Below, in pieces: positions 40,350 through 50,132 of a stretch of 64,000 nucleotides of DNA. The DNA is taken from the NCBI RefSeq assembly GCF_019966495.1, contig NZ_JAIMIA010000008.1, positions 28,139 through 92,138 of the forward strand, written 5' to 3'. How positions within the stretch are numbered: position 1 is the first letter of the stretch; the number at the start of each line of letters is the position of its first letter. The notes beneath the pieces were generated by a model. That model was not told the DNA's origin. It saw only the letters and a program-made list of their open reading frames with translations, and did no database searches. The translations under genes were made by a program, and so were the position numbers. This stretch comes from Tateyamaria pelophila. GTDB taxonomy: Bacteria > Pseudomonadota > Alphaproteobacteria > Rhodobacterales > Rhodobacteraceae.

Positions 40350-41553
40350 TGTTTTGTTCCAGAACCAACTCGACACGCTGAAAGAGGAGGGGAACTACCG
40401 CGTTTTTGCGGAATTGGAGCGCAAGTCCGGTGCGTTTCCACGCGCCGTTTGCCACGATGACGAAGCCCCAGACGAGGTAACGGTGTGGTGTTCCAACGAC
40501 TATCTGGGAATGGGCCAGCACCCAACCGTGACAAAGGCGATGAAAGACACCATCGACATGTGCGGCGCGGGCGCGGGCGGCACCCGCAACATCTCCGGCA
40601 CCAACCATGCCCACAAACAGCTCGAAGCGGAACTGGCGGGCCTGCATGGCAAGCAAGACGCCCTTCTGTTTACCTCGGGCTATGTCTCCAACTGGGCCGC
40701 GCTCAGCACGCTGGGCAGTCGCCTGCCAGACGCCGTCATCCTGTCGGATGAACTGAACCACGCCTCGATGATCGAAGGCATCCGCCACAGCCGGGCCACC
40801 AAGGTCATCTGGAAGCACAACGACCCCGAAGATCTGGATCGCAAGCTGGCAAGCCTGCCCGCCAACGCGCCCAAGATCGTGGCCTTTGAATCCGTCTACT
40901 CCATGGACGGGGACATCTGCCCGATGAAGGAAATCGTCGAGGTGGCCGAAAAACACGGCGCCATGACCTATCTGGACGAAGTGCACGCCGTCGGCCTCTA
41001 TGGCCCCCATGGCGGTGGAATCTCCGAACGCGAAGGGCTGGCCGATCGGATCACCCTGATCGAAGGGACGCTGGGCAAGGCATACGGCGTCGTCGGCGGC
41101 TATGTCACCGGGTCCGTGGCCATGTGCGACTTCATCCGCAGCTTTTCCTCGGGGTTCATCTTCACGACCGCCCTGCCCCCGGCCGTCGCTGCTGCGGCGC
41201 AGGCTTCCATCCGGCACCTCAAGCAATCCGACCAGGAACGCATATTGCAACGCGAGCGGGTCGCCTATCTGCGCAAGCGGCTGGATCAGGAAGGCATCCC
41301 ACATATGGACAATCCCAGCCACATCATTCCCGTGATGATCAAGGATCCGGTCAAATGCCGGATGCTGGCAGACTACCTGATGCAACGCTACGGGATCTAT
41401 GTGCAGCCAATCAACTACCCTACCGTGCCCAAAGGCACGGAACGGCTGCGGTTCACGCCGTCACCCCTGCACAGCATCGACGACATCGAACATCTGGTTC
41501 TGGCGCTCAAGGACCTGTGGAAGCAATGCGCAATCTCCCACGCGGTGGCCTGA
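40339..41553 (+). CDS. hemA: 5-aminolevulinate synthase
   Basis: 404 residues from the ATG at 40339 with AAGGGGGG upstream. PLP enzyme that condenses glycine and succinyl-CoA to 5-aminolevulinate, the first step of all tetrapyrroles in Alphaproteobacteria. Motifs are [39 protein letters not shown], and EGTLGKAYG with the PLP Lys near residue 247. Placing it in the puh operon couples precursor supply to pigment synthesis. Confidence 0.97.
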   Translation: MDFDVLFQNQLDTLKEEGNYRVFAELERKSGAFPRAVCHDDEAPDEVTVWCSNDYLGMGQHPTVTKAMKDTIDMCGAGAGGTRNISGTNHAHKQLEAELAGLHGKQDALLFTSGYVSNWAALSTLGSRLPDAVILSDELNHASMIEGIRHSRATKVIWKHNDPEDLDRKLASLPANAPKIVAFESVYSMDGDICPMKEIVEVAEKHGAMTYLDEVHAVGLYGPHGGGISEREGLADRITLIEGTLGKAYGVVGGYVTGSVAMCDFIRSFSSGFIFTTALPPAVAAAAQASIRHLKQSDQERILQRERVAYLRKRLDQEGIPHMDNPSHIIPVMIKDPVKCRMLADYLMQRYGIYVQPINYPTVPKGTERLRFTPSPLHSIDDIEHLVLALKDLWKQCAISHAVA

Positions 41554-41666
41554 TCAAAAAAAGTCGGCCAAATTGCGGGTTAAAGGGGGGTCAAGTCAAT
41601 GTTACTGTTGACTTGCCTTCTGAACCGCTACGTTCTGTACCAAGCAAACGTCAAAGGAGACTACCA

Positions 41667-42107
41667 ATGTTTCGCACCCTTGCAATCGTGGCCTCTGCCA
41701 CGCTCGCCGCACCCGCACTCGCTGACGGGCACGCCGCGTCCGGTGACGCAGCCGCGGGCGAAAAAGCATTCCGCCAGTGCATTTCATGCCACGTCGTCGT
41801 GAATGATGCCGGTGAAACTCTGGCCGGCCGGAAGGCCCAGACCGGCCCGAACCTCTACGGGATCGCCGGGCGCGCCGCCGGAAGCGTCGAGGACTTCAGG
41901 TATTCCGATCTCATCATGGCAGCAGGCGAACAGGGTATCGTGTTCGACGAAGCCAACTTCGTCGCCTACGTGCAGGATCCGACAGGCTGGCTGCGCGAAA
42001 CCACGGGCGACAGTGGACGCGGCAAGATGACCTACAAGGTGCGTAAGGAGTCCGACGCTGTCGATCTCTATGCTTACCTCGCGTCGCTCAGCGCAGGCGG
42101 CAGCTAA
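41667..42107 (+). CDS. cycA: Cytochrome c2
   Basis: 146 residues including a signal peptide cleaved near ALADG. Haem attachment CISCH near residue 38; the Met ligand is in RGKMTYKV near the C-terminus. Class I periplasmic cytochrome that re-reduces the photo-oxidised reaction centre and links to the bc1 complex. It has its own AAAGGAG ribosome site 113 bp after hemA. It is the last gene of the photosynthesis operon. Confidence 0.95.
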   Translation: MFRTLAIVASATLAAPALADGHAASGDAAAGEKAFRQCISCHVVVNDAGETLAGRKAQTGPNLYGIAGRAAGSVEDFRYSDLIMAAGEQGIVFDEANFVAYVQDPTGWLRETTGDSGRGKMTYKVRKESDAVDLYAYLASLSAGGS

Positions 42108-42126
42108 ATCACTTTACATATCTGAG

Positions 42127-42167
42127 AAAACACCGCGCCGGGAAACCGGCGCGGTGTTTTTCGTTTT
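42127..42167 (+). terminator. Strong intrinsic terminator after cycA
   Basis: A perfect 15-bp stem (AAAACACCGCGCCGG and its complement) closed by a GAAA tetraloop and followed by TCGTTTTG. It cleanly ends the bchF-cycA superoperon. Confidence 0.95.
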
Positions 42168-42291
42168 GAACTCTTGATCAAGTTGGAGTGGAGGCGGACC
42201 GGACGCAAAATGCACAAGCGGCCGCATTTTGTTGGTGCTGCACGCCGGTATCAAGTTCGCCAGAACACGCCACACCTTGGGCTCATCAGCC

Positions 42292-42957
42292 TTAGGAAGC
42301 TCTTGCAGGAACAGGACGACGGCGGCGGGATCGTGCGATCCATAATTCTGCGATCACGGCATTTGGCACCCAGCAGAACCAAGCCAGCCATGGAGAAGCC
42401 TCTATGTACCCGACGCCCGATACCAAAAACCCGGCGAGATAAAGGCGGAGCGTGACTCCTGCCAAAGTGAGCGCGAAAGACCGGATCATCCATTCCCTGT
42501 GAATTTCAATTTGCCGCTTCAATGCATGCAGTAGTGCTTTACCAGTGGTTCCCAGCCAAAAAACACCAAGCAGGCCGAAACCAGCGCCCGCAACCACACC
42601 ACCCGATGCATTAACGGCCAGCAAAATGCCTGCGACACCGCCGACCAGGACGCACGCGGCGTAAATGCGTCCCGACCATCGATGAAGACGAGGTCGCCTG
42701 GCGCGCAAACCGGGCAAAAATTGGAAGCCACCGAGAACCAGAGCCAGCGGGGCGACCGAAACATGCAAGATGAAAGCCATCCTGCGCGCGATCAAGTGAT
42801 CTCCAAAGTCGGGAAAACTCAACTCAAACCCAAGACCCAGAAAACGCCAGGATCCGAGCGCGACCAGAATGCTCAGCGTCAATATGCCATAAAGGGTAAA
42901 GCGCTGTGCCAAAATAGAAGCTCCGTTTTGGTGGGTTTCGCACCAAATAAAAATCAC
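42292..42957 (-). CDS. DUF2306-type membrane protein
   Basis: 221 residues, about seven hydrophobic segments. Family hallmarks are HRWSGRIYAACVLVGG (His-Arg after helix 3) and REWMIRSFALTLAGVTLRLYL near residue 160. Function is unknown; related proteins are sometimes thought to bind haem through their His residues. The start is uncertain: an internal start about 15 codons later also fits. It lies next to an IS481 remnant and converges on cycA. Confidence 0.8.
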   Translation of the reverse strand: MIFIWCETHQNGASILAQRFTLYGILTLSILVALGSWRFLGLGFELSFPDFGDHLIARRMAFILHVSVAPLALVLGGFQFLPGLRARRPRLHRWSGRIYAACVLVGGVAGILLAVNASGGVVAGAGFGLLGVFWLGTTGKALLHALKRQIEIHREWMIRSFALTLAGVTLRLYLAGFLVSGVGYIEASPWLAWFCWVPNAVIAELWIARSRRRRPVPARAS

Positions 42958-42972
42958 GTGCTCTGCGGGAGC

Positions 42973-43296
42973 TTAGATGTCCAATCCCGAGATTTGGCGG
43001 ATTGGATTCAGGTTGAATCGCACTGGCTCCGAGGCCCATATCTTGCAAGTGTAGTCGTAGGGCGTGAGGTCGTCGAGTGTCTTGCACCGAAGCGCATAGT
43101 TCCAGGCTGCCAAGACGTCCGCTAGGAGCAAGCGCCGTTGGTCGTGACTGTGGTAATGGTAACGCTGCGCCGTCGCCTCCTTGATCGTGCGGTTCAGCCG
43201 GTGCTCAGTCTCGCGCGTATTTGGCCTGCGACTGAGGAATTGGAAAACCGCAGCAGCAAACGAAGTCAAAGCCCCATAGCCCCGGTACACTTCCAT
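42973..43296 (-). pseudogene. IS481-type transposase remnant (C-terminal part)
   Basis: The last 70 or so codons read NRTIKEATAQRYHYHSHDQ, then LLLADVLAAWNYALR, LTPYDYTCKIWASEP and NPIRQISGLD. This is the end of the DDE integrase core and the C-terminal tail of IS481 transposases. The N-terminal part, including the catalytic aspartates, is absent, and upstream codons do not match. No terminal repeats were found, so this is a dead fragment at the border of the catabolic island. The 180 bp beyond it (43297-43476) hold nothing I recognise. Confidence 0.85.
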
Positions 43297-43476
43297 TGTT
43301 TAAGCTTGATGTGAGCCAAGCGCCATTCGGGAATCCTGCGATGATGAGTTCGTTGCATCACAAGTTGCCGACGCCTGAACAATGTCTTGGGACGCGCGCC
43401 AGATCGCTTTTTTCACGGCAATCCATCGCCATTGCCGCCAAATCATCGTCAAACCGCGCAACACCGTCACGATGGC

Positions 43477-45201
43477 TCACACGTAGTCAGTATTTCCATT
43501 TTGTCCCGGCGGAAGGCTTTGCGCCAGCCAATCCGGAAGTTCCGGTTCGTTAAAACCCGTGACGGCAGTTCGAGCGCAGTCCGCCAGACTTCCAAAGCGC
43601 ACACTGCATCCTGTTAACCCATTGGCATAATGCGCATATTTTCCAGAATTCGTCATGAGAACTTTCGCATCCGGTGGAAAAACCGGTTCTGTAATGGAGC
43701 ACCAGCACATATCCGGGATGACCCGCACACCTGCCTTGAGCAAACGCGCAGTAATGCCTTCAGCGGCGGCCTCCGCAAGTACGCCTCTCCCGACTGTCAC
43801 GACCGTATCCGCACAGCAGGTGTGCCCATTCAAGAGTTCGGCGAACCTGCGGCATTCCGACAAAGAGGCGTGCGGACTGCCAATGGCCACGAGGTCAACC
43901 TGGTCTTCGGCAGAATTGAAGTCGCGCCAGACTACCGCCAAATCAACAGGATTGATTTGGGACTGTTTGGCGTTGGAATGAGAACCAAGATCAGCTTCCG
44001 GCGTATGCCCCCGCACATGTATCATCGGGGCTGCCGAAGTTGTTCCGAACGCTGCGCACAAGGCTTTCAAGTCATCCTGTGTCGGTCGGGTCCTTTCGAG
44101 ACCTGTCAGGACCGGAATGTCATTGGGCGATATGGCCCCCGCCAACCATCCAAGCATAGGCCACAGGGCGTCGTCGTAACTTTTGGGCAGAAAAACATGG
44201 ATCACATGCCCCGGCACCCGGTTCTCAGTCAGGTAAACGCCTGTGTTGGGCGCGCGTCCGGTCATGGCGATAAACAGATCGAGGTAATCGGGATGTTTCA
44301 CCGTGCGCGCGCCGATCACGGAATTCGCAAAAATCACCGCGTTGGACTCCGACCAGCCGATCATTTCACCCGCAACAGGGACATCGTCCAACAAATACGG
44401 CGCACATGTGAATGTCGGGCGCGCACCCATATTGACATAGGCATCGGCAAGACGGCTCGCCTTCTTGCCGAAATCAGGAACAACGCCCTGAGCCTGCCAG
44501 TTCTCCCGATCTACGGAAATGGCATTGATCGTCGTTGGAATGCGGGTCTTTGCCCCCATCTGCTGCATTTTTTCCGCAAAATCCAGGTTGGCATCATGCG
44601 CCAGGATGCACCCGTCAATATGTCCACGGTCAACCGTCACGAAACCATGCGCCCCTTGGGTTGCCGCCATAAGACACAGAACCTCCATCGCCATCTTGAG
44701 CGCTGGCCCGTCATGACCGTCGAGCATTCTGCGGTCTGTGTCCGTGAGTGTAAGCATGTCCGGATGCAGCGTTTGCAGCGGGATCAACTTTCCATCATAG
44801 CAAAGCCCCGCGCTTGAAACGGTTGCACGTGTCGCGGTGGCCAGATCGTCATATGCGTTTGGCGCAAGGCGGAGAACAACAACAGGAGCGTCAAAGAGCC
44901 GATCCGCGATCATGGCTCCGAGTGTCAGTATGTTCTCTTGCTCGCGGAAGACCAACGCCGCGGGTGCCTGTCCGTTCCGGGCCAGTTGCAACAGCACGCC
45001 ACTGCCGCTGCACGACCCTCGGGATGTTGGCATAAGCACGATGCGACCTGCAAGCGATGCACCGTGATCTGGGTGATGTGCGTCGATGATGACCCCGGTG
45101 TCCGGATCGACTCCACCCCAAAAGCTAAGACCTTCCGCGCAGACAAGAACGTCTCCGTCAGCGTTCCCTTGAACAAGCGCCGTTGCGATGACGTCTTGCA
45201 T
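43477..45201 (-). CDS. Aconitase X, cis-3-hydroxy-L-proline dehydratase type
   Basis: 574 residues: the small (DUF126-like swivel) domain is N-terminal (RGSCSGSGVLLQLA near residue 63) and the large DUF521 domain follows. This fusion is the bacterial AcnX type I layout. Members dehydrate cis-3-hydroxy-L-proline to pyrroline-2-carboxylate using an Fe-S or metal centre; candidate ligand cysteines lie in FTCAPYLL, HTCCADT and DMCWCS. The reductase for the product is encoded 2 bp upstream, which supports this reaction over mevalonate or tartrate-like alternatives. Confidence 0.85.
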   Translation of the reverse strand: MQDVIATALVQGNADGDVLVCAEGLSFWGGVDPDTGVIIDAHHPDHGASLAGRIVLMPTSRGSCSGSGVLLQLARNGQAPAALVFREQENILTLGAMIADRLFDAPVVVLRLAPNAYDDLATATRATVSSAGLCYDGKLIPLQTLHPDMLTLTDTDRRMLDGHDGPALKMAMEVLCLMAATQGAHGFVTVDRGHIDGCILAHDANLDFAEKMQQMGAKTRIPTTINAISVDRENWQAQGVVPDFGKKASRLADAYVNMGARPTFTCAPYLLDDVPVAGEMIGWSESNAVIFANSVIGARTVKHPDYLDLFIAMTGRAPNTGVYLTENRVPGHVIHVFLPKSYDDALWPMLGWLAGAISPNDIPVLTGLERTRPTQDDLKALCAAFGTTSAAPMIHVRGHTPEADLGSHSNAKQSQINPVDLAVVWRDFNSAEDQVDLVAIGSPHASLSECRRFAELLNGHTCCADTVVTVGRGVLAEAAAEGITARLLKAGVRVIPDMCWCSITEPVFPPDAKVLMTNSGKYAHYANGLTGCSVRFGSLADCARTAVTGFNEPELPDWLAQSLPPGQNGNTDYV

Positions 45202-45203
45202 AT

Positions 45204-46145
45204 TTATACCGCGCCCTCGACAGCGTTCACGATGTAATCGCCAATCATCAAGTCAAGATGTGCGCCGCCACCATTCTTGAAAATGGTAATCTCGGTGTCA
45301 GACACTCGCGCCGGAGCCTCCCGGCCGATCAGATCGTAAAACTCTCCTTTGATATCCGCTTCGCTTATGACGCCCGTCGCAATGGGGATCATCAACTCGC
45401 CGATGTGATGCAGCGTTGTGTCGCGGCTGTCCACGAATATTGACCCCTTGGCGATGAGCCCATCATCGGCTTCGCGCATATCGGCCTTGAAGGCACCGAT
45501 CAAATCGACATGAGTCCCTGGCGATATCCAGTCCCCCTTCAGAACCGGCGCATAGGCCATCGTGGCTGAACTGATAATGTCCGCGCGCGTTGCGCTCTCT
45601 GCCAGATCGTTCGAAACGACAATCTCTGTCCCGACTTCGCCGATGGTCTGCACGATCCTTTGGGCCTGCTCGGGTCGCCGGGCCCAGATCGCAATCTGCT
45701 CCAGCGATGGAAAGATCTCCAGATAGGCATCGACCAACGCCTCGGCAATCGCCCCTGCCCCAACGATCAACACGCGCTTGCTTTCAGGCCGTGCCAGCAG
45801 TTGCGCGCCCAGAATGGAATCGCTCACAGTCTTGATCTTGGTCACGAGACGGCTGTCGATGATGGCTCTCAGGCTGCCGGTGTCGGGCTCATAGACCATC
45901 ATCGCCCCTTGCGTCGTCGGCAGTCCTTTGGCGGCATTGTCCCTGAAAACTGTGACCGCTTTGACGGCATAGCCCAATCCTTCGATGTACGCACTGCGGT
46001 TCAGCAACGTCGCGTCCGACGGTCCAATGAACACATCGGCAATGTCTGCCTTGGGCCGCAGATGGCCCGCGCGCAATGCGTCGACGGCCTTTTGCCATGA
46101 CATCAGCCCCAAGGCGCCGTCGTAACCGATGTATCTGTGTGCCAC
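45204..46145 (-). CDS. Ornithine cyclodeaminase-family reductase, probably pyrroline-2-carboxylate reductase
   Basis: 313 residues of the OCD/mu-crystallin family. The substrate-side VKAVTVFRDN and the Rossmann motif VLIVGAGAIAEALVDAY (near residue 125) are clear, as is DLIGAFKADMREAD. With AcnX directly downstream, the likely job is NAD(P)H reduction of pyrroline-2-carboxylate to L-proline. An ornithine cyclodeaminase or other imine reductase role cannot be excluded from sequence. Confidence 0.82.
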   Translation of the reverse strand: MAHRYIGYDGALGLMSWQKAVDALRAGHLRPKADIADVFIGPSDATLLNRSAYIEGLGYAVKAVTVFRDNAAKGLPTTQGAMMVYEPDTGSLRAIIDSRLVTKIKTVSDSILGAQLLARPESKRVLIVGAGAIAEALVDAYLEIFPSLEQIAIWARRPEQAQRIVQTIGEVGTEIVVSNDLAESATRADIISSATMAYAPVLKGDWISPGTHVDLIGAFKADMREADDGLIAKGSIFVDSRDTTLHHIGELMIPIATGVISEADIKGEFYDLIGREAPARVSDTEITIFKNGGGAHLDLMIGDYIVNAVEGAV

Positions 46146-46162
46146 AGGCGCTCTCCTTTCGG

Positions 46163-46849
46163 TTACACGACATCCGGCGCAAAGATTTGCGGATACAGGT
46201 TCCGCATCGCCGTTTCGTCCATTTCGGTCTGAAACTTGTGACTTTGGGACAACGCGTTGGCGCGCACAGCGGCAGGACGGGCATCAATGGCATCCAAAAG
46301 GCGCTTGATGTTCGTAAAGCGCTCGAATGCGGATGGCTCTTCGAGCACGAACGGAATGCGCGGCGCCCAACCCCAGACCGCCATATCGACGATCGTATAT
46401 GTGTCGCCCATCATATAGGTCCGGTCCTCAAGACGATCTTCGACGATCTGCCAATGGCGGTTGGTCTCGAAATGGTAGCGCTTGATCGCATAGGGCAGCT
46501 TTTCGGGGGCCATATTGCGGAAATGGAACGCTTGCCCGGAATAGGGGCCGACGCCCGTGGCGATAAACATCAGCCAGGACAACATTTCCCCACGCTGGTC
46601 GGCGGGCGGCAGGAACTGCCCCGTCTTTTCCGCCAGATAGAGCAGGATCGCATTGCTGTCGAAGACGACCGTCTCGCCATCCCGAATGGCAGGGACTTTA
46701 GCATTGGGATTGATGGCGCGGTACCCGTCTGTGTGCTGATCGCCGCGCTTCGTATCGATAGGCACGGGTTTATAATCCAACCCGCTTTCCTCAAGAAAAA
46801 GGCTTACTTTCAGCGGGTTGGGTGCTGCGTTATAGAAAAACTCGATCAT
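46163..46849 (-). CDS. Glutathione S-transferase-like protein (YfcG/Ure2-type)
   Basis: 228 residues from the ATG at 46849 (AAAAGGGA upstream). Thioredoxin-like N-domain FFYNAAPNPLKVSLFLEESGL, NPNAKVPAI with the cis-Pro, and FDSNAILLYLAEK that binds the gamma-Glu of glutathione; all-helical C-domain. The NPLKVSL start and length match disulfide-reductase-type GSTs. It sits between the ABC transporter and the hydroxyproline genes in one operon, so it may protect or process an intermediate. Confidence 0.88.
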   Translation of the reverse strand: MIEFFYNAAPNPLKVSLFLEESGLDYKPVPIDTKRGDQHTDGYRAINPNAKVPAIRDGETVVFDSNAILLYLAEKTGQFLPPADQRGEMLSWLMFIATGVGPYSGQAFHFRNMAPEKLPYAIKRYHFETNRHWQIVEDRLEDRTYMMGDTYTIVDMAVWGWAPRIPFVLEEPSAFERFTNIKRLLDAIDARPAAVRANALSQSHKFQTEMDETAMRNLYPQIFAPDVV

Positions 46850-46874
46850 GGCGGTCCCTTTTGGCGGTGCTGGT

Positions 46875-47612
46875 TCAGTGGCGCAGAATTTTCGAAAAGA
46901 AGTCGCGGGCCCGGTCGGTCCTCGGGGTGTCGAACAATTCTGTCGGTGTGCCCGCTTCGATGATCTGACCGGCATCCATAAAGACGACTTTGTCGGCCAC
47001 CTCGCGGACAAAGGCCATCTCGTGACTGACGATAACCATGGTCATACCCTCGTTTGCCAGTTTGCGAATGGCATCGAGGACTTCATTCACCAATTCTGGA
47101 TCCAGGGCCGAGGTCACCTCGTCCAAAAGCAGGATCTGCGGTTTGAGCGCGAGCGCCCGCGCCAGCGCCACACGTTGTTGCTGGCCACCGGACAGTTGAT
47201 CGGAAAACGCGTCAGCCTTGTCGGACAGCCCAACGAGGCCGAGCAATCTGCGCGCTTCCGACATCACCTCGGATTTGTTCCATTTCTTGATCTTCAGCGG
47301 TGCCAGTGTGAGGTTCTGCATCACGGTCATGTTCTGGAACAGGTTGTATTGCTGAAACACGACGGCCATACGGTCGCGTGCGGCCCGCACCTCTTTAGCC
47401 GACGAATAGTTCATCGTCTCGCCTGCAATATCCACCGCGCCGCCGGTGATTGGAGTAAGGCCCATCAAGGCGCGCAGAACCGTGGATTTGCCCGACCCGG
47501 AAGGCCCGACAAGGGCTGCAATCTCCCCCTTCTCTATGGAGAAGCTGATGCCCTTGAGGACTTCAAGTGAACCATATTTTGCGCGAACGTCTTTGACCGC
47601 GAGGTGTGGCAA
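46875..47612 (-). CDS. Polar amino acid ABC transporter ATPase (GlnQ/HisP type)
   Basis: 245 residues. Walker A GPSGSGKST near residue 38, the PAAT signature QQYNLFQNMTVMQNL, ABC signature LSGGQQQRVALARALA, Walker B ILLLDEVTSALDPE and the switch His in VSHEMAFVREVAD. It powers the importer formed with the two permeases and the binding protein upstream. It overlaps the permease gene by 50 bp. Confidence 0.96.
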   Translation of the reverse strand: MPHLAVKDVRAKYGSLEVLKGISFSIEKGEIAALVGPSGSGKSTVLRALMGLTPITGGAVDIAGETMNYSSAKEVRAARDRMAVVFQQYNLFQNMTVMQNLTLAPLKIKKWNKSEVMSEARRLLGLVGLSDKADAFSDQLSGGQQQRVALARALALKPQILLLDEVTSALDPELVNEVLDAIRKLANEGMTMVIVSHEMAFVREVADKVVFMDAGQIIEAGTPTELFDTPRTDRARDFFSKILRH

Positions 47613-48276
47613 GGCGTTTCTCCAGATATTGGCCGAGCATGCTCAGCGGGAACGACATGAGGAAGTAGCAAAGCGCGATGGTGCCGAATACCAGAATACC
47701 GGAATAGCCTTGGTTGTTCAGCTCTTTGCCGCGGAATGTCAGCTCGAAGACGCCGACCTGACTGACCAGTGCCGTGTCCTTGATAAAGCTGACGGCAAAG
47801 GCGATGGCAGGCGGTATGATCACAGGCCAGGCCTGCGGCAGCACGATCCGCAAGTTGGTCTGCAACCGCGACAGATTCATCGCCTGGGCAGCTTCGATTT
47901 GCGCCAACGGGACACTTTCCAGACCTCCGCGAATGATATCGGCCGTATAGGCGACCGCGTACAGGCAGATGGCAATGACAGCGATTGTAAAAAGCGAGGC
48001 GTTCGGCGTCACCGTCTGGATGAAGAACAACACCAGATAGATGACGACGATGAAGGGAATGCGTCGAAATACCTCGACATAAAGGATGCAGACAAAGCGC
48101 AATGGCAACGCCCAAAGCCCCGGCGTCTGGCGCAGAAAGACCAAAACGAATGCCAGACCGAAACCGATCAAACAGCCCGCCACTGTCATCGCCAGCGTGA
48201 GGCCCGCGGACTCCAGCAAAAGGATGAGGTTCGGACCGGAAAAGAAACGGGGCATCTGTTCGAGGATACGCTCCAT
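47563..48276 (-). CDS. Polar amino acid ABC transporter permease (second)
   Basis: 237 residues from the ATG at 48276, which overlaps the stop of the first permease (TGATG). Five or so helices; the EAA loop reads QIEAAQAMNLSRLQTNLRIVLPQAWP. HisQ/GlnP family. The two permeases form the heterodimeric channel. An upstream in-frame start at 48309 would overlap the other gene by 34 bp and is less likely. Confidence 0.94.
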   Translation of the reverse strand: MERILEQMPRFFSGPNLILLLESAGLTLAMTVAGCLIGFGLAFVLVFLRQTPGLWALPLRFVCILYVEVFRRIPFIVVIYLVLFFIQTVTPNASLFTIAVIAICLYAVAYTADIIRGGLESVPLAQIEAAQAMNLSRLQTNLRIVLPQAWPVIIPPAIAFAVSFIKDTALVSQVGVFELTFRGKELNNQGYSGILVFGTIALCYFLMSFPLSMLGQYLEKRLATPRGQRRSRKIWFT

Positions 48277-48953
48277 CAGAAAATCCTCGCCTTGACGCGG
48301 AATGCCCACCGCCCGAGCAACGCAAGCCCGATCGACGCCACGAAGGTCAGCACGACATACATGCCGGCGACGACAGTAAAGTATTCGAGCCAGCGGTAAT
48401 TGACGCTGGACAGGTTGATCGCCTGACCGGTCAATTCGTCAACGCCGATCAAGGCCCCGACCGACGTGCCCATGACCAGAACGACGATGAAGAAGTTCGC
48501 GAGTGCCGGATAGATCGATTTGGCGATGTGGGGCACGATGATGTAGCGGACCTGCTGGAGCAGGGACATGCCAAGGGTTTGGCCTGCCTCGATCTCGGTG
48601 ATGCGCACAGACAAAAAGCCAGCGCGCAAGATCAGTGTCAGGTATGCTCCGGCGTTCAGCGTCAGGCCGATGATCAAACACGCTTCATTTGACCAGCGCA
48701 GGCCGACTTCGGGCAGACCGAAGTAGAGGAAATAGATTTGTATGAGTGCGGGCGTGTTTGTGATGAACACGACATAAACGTTGACCACAAACCGGACAGG
48801 CCAGGGCCCGTATGTCTTGAGCGCGGCACAAATCAGCCCGATGATGGCACCGCCCGCAAACGCGAAACACCCAAGCTGGAATGTCAGCCAAGCCCCTTCG
48901 AGCAGTTCAGGGAAATTGTCCCAAACGACACCGAATTGAAATTTATAATCCAT
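48276..48953 (-). CDS. Polar amino acid ABC transporter permease (first)
   Basis: 225 residues, HisM/GlnP type. EAA loop EIEAGQTLGMSLLQQVRYIIVPHIAKSI and membrane segment NTPALIQIYFLYFGLP are typical. It follows the binding-protein gene by 66 bp, a gap containing an alternating CG run (48960-48970). It acts as partner of the second permease. Confidence 0.94.
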   Translation of the reverse strand: MDYKFQFGVVWDNFPELLEGAWLTFQLGCFAFAGGAIIGLICAALKTYGPWPVRFVVNVYVVFITNTPALIQIYFLYFGLPEVGLRWSNEACLIIGLTLNAGAYLTLILRAGFLSVRITEIEAGQTLGMSLLQQVRYIIVPHIAKSIYPALANFFIVVLVMGTSVGALIGVDELTGQAINLSSVNYRWLEYFTVVAGMYVVLTFVASIGLALLGRWAFRVKARIF

Positions 48954-49019
48954 TTATATGCGCGCGCGCGAGCGCCCCGGAGCGTATGAAACATGCCCGA
49001 GGCACCCGTTTCCTTTCAA

Positions 49020-49829
49020 TCAGAAGTAGGGATCAGGATCGACGGTCCGCAACATAGGCGCGCCGTAATGCTTCTCCCACGTCTCATTGATCATGCCCGA
49101 GGAATGCAGGTTGTACAGAGCGATGTTCAACACTTCGGTCAGGTTTTCGTTGCCTTGGCTGACCCCGATAGCACAGTAGGCCACGAAGATCGGTTCTTCG
49201 ACCACGCGCCAGTTTACGTCCGGGTAGTTCTCGGTGAAGGCCATGAAGAAGTCGATGTTTTCGACAATCGCATCGGCCCGTCCCTGCCCCACAAGGCGCA
49301 CGGTGTCGGCCAGCGTATCGACAAGCTCAATCTCGACATTCGGCATGTTCTCACCGGTCCAGTCGACCGTCCAGTTGCCGCGCATATTGGCCAGCGTCAT
49401 GCCTTCTCTGTTGAAGTCCTGCCAAGTGTCGCCTTCGACCTCTTCGGTTGTCAGCACGGCCAGAACTTCGGTGTGCAAGGGTACCGTATAATCAATCAGC
49501 TTGGCACGTTCGGTGTTGCGCGTCAGGGCGCCCAGCGAGATGTCAATGCGATCCGAAACAAGGAACGGCACGCGTTGCGGCGTCTCCGTCGGCACCCATT
49601 CGGCCTCGACGCCAATGGCGGCGGCCAATGCGTTTCCGACGTCGATATCGAAGCCGACCCACTCACCCGCGTCATTTCGCGTGCTCATATTGGGGAAATT
49701 CGGGTTGATTCCGATGCGCAATTTGCCGTCGGACAATATCTCGTCGAGGCTTTTGGCTTCGGCGCCGGTAAAGGCCCCTGCCGCCATGGCAAGTACAGCA
49801 ATACCCGCTAGAAATTTTCTCTTCATCAT
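49020..49829 (-). CDS. Periplasmic amino-acid-binding protein of the ABC importer
   Basis: 269 residues; the ATG at 49829 is chosen because GGAG lies 9 nt upstream and the protein then begins MMKRKFLAGIAVLAMAA, a signal peptide. The body is a family 3 solute-binding protein (KLRIGINPNFPNMS, GFDIDVGNALAAAIG, RIDISLGALTRNTERA with the Arg that binds the ligand carboxylate, GQGRADAIVENIDFF). First gene of an operon that continues through the permeases, ATPase, GST and hydroxyproline genes, so the ligand may be a hydroxylated imino acid. Confidence 0.93.
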   Translation of the reverse strand: MMKRKFLAGIAVLAMAAGAFTGAEAKSLDEILSDGKLRIGINPNFPNMSTRNDAGEWVGFDIDVGNALAAAIGVEAEWVPTETPQRVPFLVSDRIDISLGALTRNTERAKLIDYTVPLHTEVLAVLTTEEVEGDTWQDFNREGMTLANMRGNWTVDWTGENMPNVEIELVDTLADTVRLVGQGRADAIVENIDFFMAFTENYPDVNWRVVEEPIFVAYCAIGVSQGNENLTEVLNIALYNLHSSGMINETWEKHYGAPMLRTVDPDPYF

Positions 49830-50132
49830 CTCTCGCAACTCCCGTGTTGTTTCGTCCGAATCGGGGCTCTGATCAAAGAATTTTGAAGCGGCACCCAAAT
49901 TGTGCGCAAAATGAACTTTTGTGCGGATTTAGCGTCGGGGACATTTCCCTTTGTGTCAATCCCTGATGATCGCCGGTGCGGTTGCGTTCGATCGGCCGGG
50001 GCTTTCACGGCGCGTTAAAAAGCAGACAACCTGATTTGACGCGCGCAGCTTGTGCGGTGTCGTCCTTGCCGATTTTGGCGACTGCTCTCAATTCCCATTG
50101 CAAACGCGTTCGCCTGCTGGCCAAATACTTCA
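49830..50132. other. Divergent regulatory gap, 303 bp
   Basis: Lies between the ABC operon and the AcoX-like gene. It contains regulon motif copy 1 (49902-49925) and no supported gene. The right half is ordinary GC-rich sequence without a clear ribosome site for the AcoX-like gene. Confidence 0.6.
49902..49925 (+). promoter_or_regulatory. Catabolic-island regulon motif, copy 1
   Basis: GTGCG, 14 bases with central GAAC, GTGCG. Box starts are 19 bp apart. It lies 73 bp from the binding-protein start codon (minus strand) and 208 bp from the AcoX-like gene (plus strand). Three similar copies occur at 51251, 58346 and 60059. Confidence 0.75.

Noticed and set aside
41124..41666. Possible fusion of a long frame running from inside hemA into cytochrome c2
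   Set aside because: The upstream part is hemA in a wrong frame; cycA has its own AAAGGAG and signal peptide at 41667.
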